A stretch of DNA of 64,000 bases from Pedobacter mucosus (GTDB lineage Bacteria; Bacteroidota; Bacteroidia; Sphingobacteriales; Sphingobacteriaceae). The stretch covers positions 310,001 through 374,000 of the forward strand of contig NZ_CP087585.1 of assembly GCF_022200785.1 (NCBI RefSeq), written 5' to 3'. Both the position numbers and the translations under genes were made by a program. The notes beneath the pieces were generated by a model. It ran no database searches. It was not told the DNA's origin and saw nothing but the letters and a program-made list of their open reading frames with translations. Positions 37,098 through 44,757 of this stretch are shown in pieces. Position 1 is the stretch's first letter. Every line of letters starts with the position of its first letter.

Positions 37098-38390
37098 ATG
37101 CCTAACCCTAAAACTTACAGGATTTTATCTCTAGATGGAGGCGGATCTTGGGCACTTATTCAAGTGAAATGCTTGCGTAAACTCTTTGCCGAAACCTTTA
37201 ATAAGCCAGATCCAACAGGGCATGAAGTACTGGCAGAATTCGATTTAGTTGCAGCAAATAGTGGGGGAAGTTTGGTTGCTGCGGCAATGGCAGAGAACTT
37301 ACGGTTGTCTGAAATAGAAAAAATTTTTGACGATGAAAAGTTAAGGAGCAGGGTATTTTCCAGACTTAATTTTTTTGAAAAAAGCTTACTTTCCAGTGCA
37401 GCTCGAATTTTCAAAATTGGTGCTAAGTATGCTACAAAACGAAAACATAAAGCATTAAAAGAAATTTTACCAGGCATTGCCGCGATAGATTTAATGAATA
37501 TACCTAACCATATTCAAGTTGTTGGCAAAACAAAAACACATTTGCTCATCATTGGATATGATTATTATCGAAATCGAGCGGAGATGTTTAGAACCGATTG
37601 CGACAGTTTAGCAGCAACATCTTCCATAGAAAGAAAGGTTAAAAATCTTCCCCCAATTATACAGTCGCCTTCAGATTGTTTGGTTTCCCTTGTCGATGCT
37701 ATTCATGCATCGAGCACGGCGCCTGTAAATTATTTTAATGAGCCAGCCACTTTTATGGTTAATAATAAGTTAAAATACTATTGGGATGGTGGCGTTACTG
37801 GAAACAACAACCCCGTTTTGGCTGCGGTTACCGAGGCAATTTGTAATAGAGAACAGTATAAAATTGAAAATATTCAAGTGCTTTCCATTGGCACAGGAAC
37901 GGTTTCGCAGTTACAGTCAGATGAAGAAATACCAGTTAAATATGCAGAGTTAAAAGCCAAACATGAGGAGCCAGGGTTGATAAAGGATATTCAAAAAATG
38001 GGAACAAGTATCTTAAATGATCCACCAGATACTGCTGCATTTATTGCTTATATGATACTTCATCCATCTATGCCAGCAAAGCCGATTGATTTTATAAGAA
38101 TGAATCCAGTTTTAAGGCCAATTCTTATAAATGATATTAAGGGAAAATATTGGGATTTGCCAAACGAGATAACTAAAGATGATTACGTTGCCCTTAATGC
38201 TATGGATATGGATGCTGTTGAGGATAAGGAGGTGAGCCTAATTAAGAAATTATGCGATAATTGGTTGGCAAACACAGGCGTTCCAAATCAGGCCATTCGA
38301 AGTGATTCGAGTCTAAATTGTTTGCTTGGTCATGCTGATTTCAATACAGCAAAAACTGATTTTAAAAACTGGTTTTCTCCTGCGAAGTAA
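37098..38390 (+). CDS. Patatin-like phospholipase
   Basis: This 430-residue protein has the patatin hydrolase fold with a Ser-Asp dyad. SLDGGGSWALIQ is the oxyanion loop near the N-terminus, the nucleophile Ser55 stands in AANSGGS (here A-N-S-G-G rather than the usual G-x-S-x-G), and Asp230 stands in the DGG motif of YWDGGVTGNNNP. Such enzymes cleave acyl chains from lipids. No signal peptide is seen, so it is probably cytosolic. ATG 37098 is chosen over a TTG upstream because it directly precedes the conserved RILSLDGGG. It is transcribed away from the ligA block and stands before tyrS; function beyond lipid acyl hydrolysis is unknown. Confidence 0.85.
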   Translation: MPNPKTYRILSLDGGGSWALIQVKCLRKLFAETFNKPDPTGHEVLAEFDLVAANSGGSLVAAAMAENLRLSEIEKIFDDEKLRSRVFSRLNFFEKSLLSSAARIFKIGAKYATKRKHKALKEILPGIAAIDLMNIPNHIQVVGKTKTHLLIIGYDYYRNRAEMFRTDCDSLAATSSIERKVKNLPPIIQSPSDCLVSLVDAIHASSTAPVNYFNEPATFMVNNKLKYYWDGGVTGNNNPVLAAVTEAICNREQYKIENIQVLSIGTGTVSQLQSDEEIPVKYAELKAKHEEPGLIKDIQKMGTSILNDPPDTAAFIAYMILHPSMPAKPIDFIRMNPVLRPILINDIKGKYWDLPNEITKDDYVALNAMDMDAVEDKEVSLIKKLCDNWLANTGVPNQAIRSDSSLNCLLGHADFNTAKTDFKNWFSPAK

Positions 38391-38450
38391 TTTGCTTTAA
38401 ACTAAGCTAAAATTTTATCTTTGCACGCACATTATTAAAGTGTTTGTACA

Positions 38451-39737
38451 ATGACGAATTTTGTTGAAGAATTAAGGTGGCGAGGCATGTTGCATGATAT
38501 TATGCCGAATACGGAAGAAAAGTTGAAAGAGGGTATGATTTCGGGTTATATTGGTTTCGACCCTACAGCAGATTCGTTACATGTTGGGCATTTAACGCAA
38601 ATAATGACTTTAATACATTTCCAAAAAGCTGGTCACAAACCATATGCTTTAGTTGGTGGAGCTACCGGAATGGTTGGTGATCCATCTGGAAAATCTGATG
38701 AACGTAATCTTCAAACTGAAGAAATGATTGAGCACAACCTGACTGGAATGAAACGTCAGCTTGCTAAGTTTTTAAAATTTGAAGACGCTGGAAATGGCGC
38801 CGTGATGGTAAACAATGCAGACTGGTTTAAAGATATGAACCTATTTACCTTTATCAGAGATGTAGGAAAACACATTACGGTAAATTACATGATGGCAAAA
38901 GATAGCGTTAAAAGGCGATTAGAAGGAGATTCCGGATTGTCTTTTACCGAATTCTGTTACCAACTTATTCAAGGTTACGATTTTTACCACTTATGGAAAA
39001 ATAACAACTGTTTAATCCAAATGGGAGGTTCCGATCAATGGGGTAATATTGTTACCGGAACAGAATTGATTAGAAGAAAAGATTCAGGAACTGCTTACGC
39101 AATTACTACGCAATTAATAAAAAAGGCAGATGGAACCAAGTTTGGTAAAACGGAAAGTGGTGCCATTTGGCTAGATGCTGAAAAAACATCTCCATATAAA
39201 TTCTATCAATTTTGGTTAAATGCATCAGATGATGATGTTAAAAAATGGATCAGAATTTTCACACTGAAAAGTAAAGAAGAGATCGAAAGTTTAGAAGTAG
39301 CACATGATGCTGCACCACATTTAAGGGTATTGCAAAAAGCGCTGGCTGAAGATATTACGGTTAAAACTCATTCTGTTGAGGCTTTAGAAACTGCAATTAA
39401 AACTTCAGAATTTTTGTTCGCTAATGGAACATTAGACTTTTTAAAGAGTTTAACAGTTGCCCAAGTTTTAGAGATGTTTGAAGGAATTCCTCAATTTATT
39501 ATTCATAAAGAAGAATTAGAAAGTGGTATTGATGCCGCTACAATTTTGGCAGAAAAATCGAGCGTTGCATCATCAAAAGGTGAAGCAAAAAAGCTAATTC
39601 AAGGTGGCGGGGTTTCAGTAAATAGAGAAAAGATTTCGGAAGTGAATCAAGTTTATAAAACAGCTGATTTAATTAACGATAAATTCATTGTTATTCAAAA
39701 AGGAAAGAAAAGTTATTTTTTATTAATTGCAGAGTAG
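38451..39737 (+). CDS. tyrS: Tyrosyl-tRNA synthetase
   Basis: This 428-residue class Ic aminoacyl-tRNA synthetase charges tRNA-Tyr. YIGFDPTADSLHVGHL contains the HIGH motif (HVGH, 44-47), GGATGMVGDPSGKSDER and QGYDFYHLW are the tyrosine pocket, QMGGSDQWGNI follows, and KFGKT (230-234) is the KMSKS equivalent. The C-terminus has an S4-type RNA-binding part (SKGEAKKLIQGGGVSVN). The length and motifs are normal for the bacterial TyrRS. Confidence 0.97.
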   Translation: MTNFVEELRWRGMLHDIMPNTEEKLKEGMISGYIGFDPTADSLHVGHLTQIMTLIHFQKAGHKPYALVGGATGMVGDPSGKSDERNLQTEEMIEHNLTGMKRQLAKFLKFEDAGNGAVMVNNADWFKDMNLFTFIRDVGKHITVNYMMAKDSVKRRLEGDSGLSFTEFCYQLIQGYDFYHLWKNNNCLIQMGGSDQWGNIVTGTELIRRKDSGTAYAITTQLIKKADGTKFGKTESGAIWLDAEKTSPYKFYQFWLNASDDDVKKWIRIFTLKSKEEIESLEVAHDAAPHLRVLQKALAEDITVKTHSVEALETAIKTSEFLFANGTLDFLKSLTVAQVLEMFEGIPQFIIHKEELESGIDAATILAEKSSVASSKGEAKKLIQGGGVSVNREKISEVNQVYKTADLINDKFIVIQKGKKSYFLLIAE

Positions 39738-39803
39738 AAATGATCAGTTAATTCGCTGATAAACATTAAATTAATAAAGCTTTTTATATTCGGACAAAAT
39801 GTT

Positions 39804-39811
39804 TATATTTG
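39804..39811 (+). promoter_or_regulatory. -7 promoter element for the toxin-antitoxin operon (TATATTTG)
   Basis: TATATTTG matches TAnnTTTG exactly and ends 16 bases before the antitoxin ATG (39828), so the leader would be only about 8-10 bases. Confidence 0.55.
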
Positions 39812-39827
39812 GTTATAATTGTCTGAA

Positions 39828-40307
39828 ATGAAAAAGAAACTTGATCATACAGCCACAGTAGAAGAGCCAATGGTTGCCTACAGTGCTGCCAATTATACCC
39901 CAATGGTAGCTATGATGGGCGATCAGTATATAAATCCTTCTGATATTGATTTATTGAAGCTTGCCCGCAAGGGTATTCCAAAAAAGTCGTTGTTGGCTCT
40001 TGCAAAACGCATTTCTTTAACTATAGAAGAGGTTGCTTCAGTTTTGCATATTTCAGAGCGCACGTTGCAGCGCTATACGCCCAATACACTTGTAAAAACA
40101 GAATATGCCGATAGAGCTATAGAATTGGCACTTTTATATGAGCGTGGCATTGAAGTTTTGGGTAGCGAGAGGGCATTTAGTAGCTGGGTAAAATCGCCAA
40201 ATATGGCTTTGGGAGGTGAAGTCCCATTTAATTTACTTGATACACGCATTGGTTTTAATATGGTATTGCAAATATTAGGCAGAATAGAATATGGCGTTTT
40301 CAGTTAG
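39828..40307 (+). CDS. Xre/MbcA/ParS-type antitoxin (DUF2384) of a RES toxin
   Basis: This 159-residue protein is the antitoxin of the RES toxin encoded directly after it. A helix-turn-helix part (KRISLTIEEVASVLHISERTLQRY, about residues 60-85) is followed by the C-terminal DUF2384 domain (ALLYERGIEVLGSERAFSSWV and the GGEVPFNLLDTRIGFNMVLQ motif, about 125-150), which typically blocks the toxin active site. ATG 39828 is preferred over TTG 39819, as the -7 box leaves little room. The stop codon is directly followed by the toxin ATG. It probably represses its own promoter. Confidence 0.9.
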   Translation: MKKKLDHTATVEEPMVAYSAANYTPMVAMMGDQYINPSDIDLLKLARKGIPKKSLLALAKRISLTIEEVASVLHISERTLQRYTPNTLVKTEYADRAIELALLYERGIEVLGSERAFSSWVKSPNMALGGEVPFNLLDTRIGFNMVLQILGRIEYGVFS

Positions 40308-40760
40308 ATGAAACTTTACCGGATTAGTAATTGCCAGCACGCCAAGGATATGAGTGGAACTGGAGCCAAGCTATTTGGTGGCCGATGGAATTCGGTCGGT
40401 GTACCTATGCATTATATGGCGGAAAATAGATCTTTGGCTGCGCTAGAAGTTCTTGCTAACAAAAATAACATCAGCGATGCCAAAAATTTATGCCTAACAA
40501 TTTTTGAAGTTCCTTCAGATAGCATCGAAATTTATAAGCCAGAACAGTTACCAGAAGATTGGAGAATGTATTCAGCACCTTTAATTCTGAAACAAATTGG
40601 AGATGAATTTATTAAACAAAATAAATTTCTCTTGTTAAAAGTTCCGTCAGTATTAATTGAAGATGAATTCAATTATCTAATGAATGTAAATCATGATTTG
40701 TGTGAAAAAGTTGACATACTTGAAGTAAAGCCATTCAATTTTGATAAGAGATTAATTTGA
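40308..40760 (+). CDS. RES-domain toxin (NAD+-degrading, ParT/Res family)
   Basis: This 150-residue toxin carries the RES fold, related to ADP-ribosyltransferases; characterised members deplete or degrade NAD+ and stop growth. Arg5 (LYRIS), G24-G-R26-W-N (GGRWNSVG), Tyr36, Glu47 (AALEVLA) and Ser114 (VPSVLIEDEFNYLMN) are the conserved pocket residues, all present, so the toxin looks intact. It starts right after the antitoxin stop (no gap). Its own stop faces the minus-strand LuxE-like gene with a single base between the two stop codons, so the convergent transcripts must overlap. Confidence 0.9.
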   Translation: MKLYRISNCQHAKDMSGTGAKLFGGRWNSVGVPMHYMAENRSLAALEVLANKNNISDAKNLCLTIFEVPSDSIEIYKPEQLPEDWRMYSAPLILKQIGDEFIKQNKFLLLKVPSVLIEDEFNYLMNVNHDLCEKVDILEVKPFNFDKRLI

Positions 40761-40761
40761 T

Positions 40762-41748
40762 TTATTGAACCAATAAATTACAACCTCTTATATCAGCGTT
40801 GTCAAATCTGCCCAAAACTTCAAAGCTACCATCTTTATTAATTTTCCCTAAATCTTGGGTTGCGATAAATGAACAAGAATTGATATTGGCTAAATCAATT
40901 ACATTAATTCCTCCAGTTCGTCCTTTCAATATTAAAGACAATGGATCGTTGGTATCTCTAATTAAAATCTTCATCCAATTTGGACAGTTAAACACACCAT
41001 CGCCCAAGGAATAGGCTTGCGAAAGTAGCTCTGTCATTCCATATTCGCTATGGATTGATTTTATTCCGAAGCCCTTAGTAAGCTGTTCATGTAATTCTTC
41101 GCGAACCATTTCCTTACGTTTGCCTTTCATTCCGCCAGTTTCCATTACAATTAAATTAGGAAAATCGATTTCATATTTCTCAATGAAATCAAGCAGAGCA
41201 TAGGTAACACCAATTAAAACTGTTTTTTGATTTTTTGCCTTTAAATCTGTTAAGGTTTGCAACAGCTCCTCATGGTTGTATAAGAAGTATCCACTTTTTG
41301 GATGCTTACTTTTCTCGATCAGATCATTAACCATGTAAATTAAAGATGATCCTGCTCGTTGTTGATAGGATGGCAGAAGGGCCAGAAAGCAGTAATCTTC
41401 TATATTTCCATAAAATTGATTAAACGCCTGAAGATAACTTCGTTCATATAGTCTCGCATCGGTAACATAATGCTGACTTTGACTCATTCCTGTAGTTCCT
41501 GAACTGGAAAAAGTTGTTTCTATAACCTCACCATTACTTAATACTTTGTGACTTTTAAAAAAACCAATAGGGAGAAATGGAATTTGTTCTATAGTAGCTA
41601 CCTTCTCAACATCAATATGTAAATGACGAATATATTCGTTGTAAACCAAGCAGTTTTCGGCTTGAAGTTTAAAAATAGCTAGAGCAATTTCATCAAATTG
41701 TTCAGTGTTTTTTATTTCAAAAATATTTTCAGCGGTAATTATATTCAC
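40762..41748 (-). CDS. LuxE/PaaK-family acyl-protein synthetase-like enzyme
   Basis: This 328-residue protein belongs to the LuxE family of the adenylate-forming superfamily. IPFLPIGFFKSHKV and TTFSSSGTTGMSQSQH (the P-loop-like SSSGTTG, about residues 81-87) mark ATP binding; LLPSYQQRAGSSLIYMV, ETGGMKGKRKEM and SEYGMTELLSQAYS are further family landmarks. LuxE activates fatty acids as acyl-AMP and takes the acyl group on itself; no luciferase genes are present here, so the role is different. In Bacteroidota such genes are common and unassigned. It is the last gene of a minus-strand unit with a membrane protein (19 bases away) and a penicillin-acylase-like hydrolase. Confidence 0.8.
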   Translation of the reverse strand: MNIITAENIFEIKNTEQFDEIALAIFKLQAENCLVYNEYIRHLHIDVEKVATIEQIPFLPIGFFKSHKVLSNGEVIETTFSSSGTTGMSQSQHYVTDARLYERSYLQAFNQFYGNIEDYCFLALLPSYQQRAGSSLIYMVNDLIEKSKHPKSGYFLYNHEELLQTLTDLKAKNQKTVLIGVTYALLDFIEKYEIDFPNLIVMETGGMKGKRKEMVREELHEQLTKGFGIKSIHSEYGMTELLSQAYSLGDGVFNCPNWMKILIRDTNDPLSLILKGRTGGINVIDLANINSCSFIATQDLGKINKDGSFEVLGRFDNADIRGCNLLVQ

Positions 41749-41767
41749 AGCGCAAAATTACGAAGCA

Positions 41768-42127
41768 TTATGCTATTTTATCGTCAGTTTTTTTAACAAG
41801 CATCGCCATGCGGAATTGATAACCGCAATAACCACTTATTCCTGCAATTAAACCACTTAAAAATCCGGTGACCAATAATAAAGTCCACCATAATTTTACG
41901 CCGGTCATAATTGCAACTCGACTAGCTAAAAGATTATCATTTGGTAAACTTTTGAACAAGGAGTAGCCAATCCAAAGTAAGGATACTGCTAAAAAGGATT
42001 GCCAAAAAGCAATCTTTCCGGTTTTACCAATAATGCCACAGGTTGCAAACGAAATAACGATAATTACCCACCAAGGTGCAACCATTTGAAGTAAAAAACA
42101 GATAATAAGTATAACGATGAAAACCAT
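41768..42127 (-). CDS. Small integral membrane protein of unknown function
   Basis: This 119-residue protein has three to four hydrophobic helices (about residues 2-18, 20-35, 42-58 and 74-100) and a short basic tail (MAMLVKKTDDK). I recognise no named domain. It starts 5 bases after the penicillin-acylase-like gene and is followed after 19 bases by the LuxE-like gene, so it is part of that operon. It might be an envelope partner for one of them; sequence gives no mechanism. Confidence 0.75.
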   Translation of the reverse strand: MVFIVILIICFLLQMVAPWWVIIVISFATCGIIGKTGKIAFWQSFLAVSLLWIGYSLFKSLPNDNLLASRVAIMTGVKLWWTLLLVTGFLSGLIAGISGYCGYQFRMAMLVKKTDDKIA

Positions 42128-42132
42128 TGTTG

Positions 42133-44562
42133 CTATTTAGAAATTTTTAAATGAGAGATAATTGTTCCTGATTTATCATCAGGCGTTTGCATATAGAAGA
42201 GATCATAAAGCTTTCCACTAGCCCAGGTATCAATCATATTATCGTAAAATTTACTGCCCGGATTACCAGATTGCCCGCCAGGATAAACGCCATGTCCTTT
42301 AGGTGTTTTACCAAGTTCAATTACCATTCTCCATGATGGGCCGTTGGTTTCACTAATGGCATTAATTGTACTTTTTGCTCCTCCGATTAACAATGTTTTA
42401 GAACCAAAGCCAGGTATTTTTGCCAAATGCGGAACGTTCGTTTGTTTAACGTTTGCCCAGTTCCAATCTTTATTTATAGGTCCAAACCTACGTTCTAAAC
42501 TATCGCAACTGTACTTGAATGATTCATTTACCAAATCAGATAGTGTTTCTTTTTTACTGGTTTTTATGTTATCGTACCACTTCGCGTTTGGCTCCTTCAA
42601 AATCATTTCTACGGTTCTATCTCTAGATGGATAACGCATTGGAATACCTTCTACTTCAAACTCATCATTCCAGATATTGAAGCTTAGACGTTTGGTCCAG
42701 ATTTCGAAAACACTTGCTGCAATTTCGTTTGCATCATAACGTTTATTCCATTTAGTAAGGTAACTGTAAGCTTCTTTTTGAGTTGCATTTAATTGTTCTC
42801 CATTAACTAACGGCATTAAAGCAGGCAATAAATTTTGGGCCATTATGCTATAATTGTCTGTTTGCATTAACCGAATACTATCAAGCGTAGCTTTACTCAT
42901 TGCACCAAGTCGATCGTTAATTCGTTTGCCACGTTCATAAGGAGAAAATTCCCAATTGATATAATAAGGATAGGTTTTATCTGTTGAAGATTGATTTGCA
43001 GAACTTACAAAGCCACGTGGTGGATTTTTAACGGTGGGATTTTGTTCAGCTGGAATCCAACCTTGCCAATCATAAGCTGGATCTGTTCCATCCAGCACGA
43101 ATTTGCCTTGATCTTTCCATTTTAGCGGAAATTTTCCATTTGGCGTAATGGCGATATCATTATCAATACTAGCGAACACAAAATTTTGAGCAGGAGCTGT
43201 ATAAAAAGTTAAAGCTTTACGGTAATCATCATAATTTTTACCACGATTTAAATAGTAAAAAGTCATAAGTTCGTTTGATTCATCATGCGCAATCCACCTT
43301 AATGCATCGCCAACCGGAACATTGTTTGCCCTTGCATATTTTGGTTTTTGAAAGTAAACTACTGGTCCATGGTGAGTATAATAAACGGTATCAATTTCAT
43401 CTTTACCACCACGGATTTTTATAGTTTCGTAGCGTTTATTTGTAGAGTTCCATTTATTGTTATACCAATACTCGTTGTGCGAATTATCTCTAAATTTAAT
43501 TTGATAAAAGTCCAACACATCTGCAGCAACATTTGTAACTCCCCAGGCAATTTTTTGGTTAAAGCCAATAATTATGCCAGGCGCACCGGGAAGCGAAACA
43601 CCATAAGTATTTATGCCTGGCGCATGCAATTGAATTTGGTACCAAATAGAAGGAAGTGTTAAATCAAGATGCGGATCGTTTGCTAAAATTGGATAACCTG
43701 ATGCCGTTTTTGAACCTGAAAGTGCCCAGTTATTGCTGCCAATACCTTCAATTTTTTCTTTCGTTTTAACATTTCCTGTTTGCGCATCGATAAAACTTTG
43801 TGGTGTTTTTGGCGTTGGCAATGGAGAAAAATTCCATTTTGTTCCTACTGGAATAATTGGATCTTCACGGAAAGGATAATCAGGGAAAAGATTGCTGGTT
43901 ACTTCAGGACCGAATTTTTTCATGATATTAGTCATGTAAAATTCATCAGATCCCATGGCTAAAACTGCCGACATTTGTTTAAGCAGTAATGCGCATTTTA
44001 CTGGTGTCCAGTTCTCTGGTTTAAAATCCAATATTTTATATTCTATCGGATAATTTGCATGAGAAAGCGTTTTAATGTAAGCATTAATCCCATCGGTATA
44101 AGCTAGGATCATTTCTTTCGATTTCGGATCAGCCATCATTCCTTTTAAAGAATTTTCAGCTCCGTACACCAGGCCCATTCGGCGTTGATATCGATCTACT
44201 TCAATTGCTTTTTCGCCAACCACTTCGCTAATCCGCCCTGCGGCAAAACGGGTTTGGAAATCCATTTGCCAAAGGCGATGCATTGCCGTAACATAACCCT
44301 GAGCTAAGTAAAGGTCGTGATCATTTTTAGCGAAAATATGCGGAATCATCCGGTCATCAAATTCAATTTCTATTACATCGGTAGCGCCTTTTATATTCGC
44401 TTTATGATTGAACATAAAATGATTGTTTTCGGCATTTTGCCAAAAACCCATAAAAGGATTTAAAAATTTTAAGAGGGGCGGAGTGCTGCCCATTTTTGTA
44501 TTAAATAGAAAGGCGAGTGCTATTGGAATTATAATGCAAGAAAGCGCTTTTATTTTATTCAT
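42133..44562 (-). CDS. Penicillin acylase-family Ntn hydrolase (secreted or envelope)
   Basis: This 809-residue precursor belongs to the N-terminal-nucleophile amidases that include penicillin G acylase and acyl-homoserine-lactone acylases. A hydrophobic N-terminus (residues 8-22) exports it. The alpha chain ends before Gly275, and Ser276 in GSNNWALSG would become the catalytic N-terminus of the beta chain after self-cleavage. Further landmarks are ANDPHLDLTLPSIWYQIQLH, PGAPGIIIGFNQKIAWGVTN and the distal SANQSS and GQSGNPGSKFYDNM segments. The substrate (beta-lactam, AHL or other N-acyl amide) cannot be told from sequence. It is first in an operon with a membrane protein and a LuxE-like acyl-activating protein. 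The gap 44563-44757 is a divergent promoter region toward the TonB receptor. Confidence 0.9.
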   Translation of the reverse strand: MNKIKALSCIIIPIALAFLFNTKMGSTPPLLKFLNPFMGFWQNAENNHFMFNHKANIKGATDVIEIEFDDRMIPHIFAKNDHDLYLAQGYVTAMHRLWQMDFQTRFAAGRISEVVGEKAIEVDRYQRRMGLVYGAENSLKGMMADPKSKEMILAYTDGINAYIKTLSHANYPIEYKILDFKPENWTPVKCALLLKQMSAVLAMGSDEFYMTNIMKKFGPEVTSNLFPDYPFREDPIIPVGTKWNFSPLPTPKTPQSFIDAQTGNVKTKEKIEGIGSNNWALSGSKTASGYPILANDPHLDLTLPSIWYQIQLHAPGINTYGVSLPGAPGIIIGFNQKIAWGVTNVAADVLDFYQIKFRDNSHNEYWYNNKWNSTNKRYETIKIRGGKDEIDTVYYTHHGPVVYFQKPKYARANNVPVGDALRWIAHDESNELMTFYYLNRGKNYDDYRKALTFYTAPAQNFVFASIDNDIAITPNGKFPLKWKDQGKFVLDGTDPAYDWQGWIPAEQNPTVKNPPRGFVSSANQSSTDKTYPYYINWEFSPYERGKRINDRLGAMSKATLDSIRLMQTDNYSIMAQNLLPALMPLVNGEQLNATQKEAYSYLTKWNKRYDANEIAASVFEIWTKRLSFNIWNDEFEVEGIPMRYPSRDRTVEMILKEPNAKWYDNIKTSKKETLSDLVNESFKYSCDSLERRFGPINKDWNWANVKQTNVPHLAKIPGFGSKTLLIGGAKSTINAISETNGPSWRMVIELGKTPKGHGVYPGGQSGNPGSKFYDNMIDTWASGKLYDLFYMQTPDDKSGTIISHLKISK

Positions 44563-44757
44563 AATGATTTACTAGAATCTCAAAAGTCTAATATAAAGTA
44601 ATTTGCTGATTTATGTTCACTGCAAATTACAACAAACTGTATATCAATCAAAATTATAATTATAGGGAAATTTATTATGCTAACATAATTTGTTTAATTA
44701 AAAAAAACCAATTATGTTTACTAACAGAAATCAGATGCTAACCAAATATTATTGATT

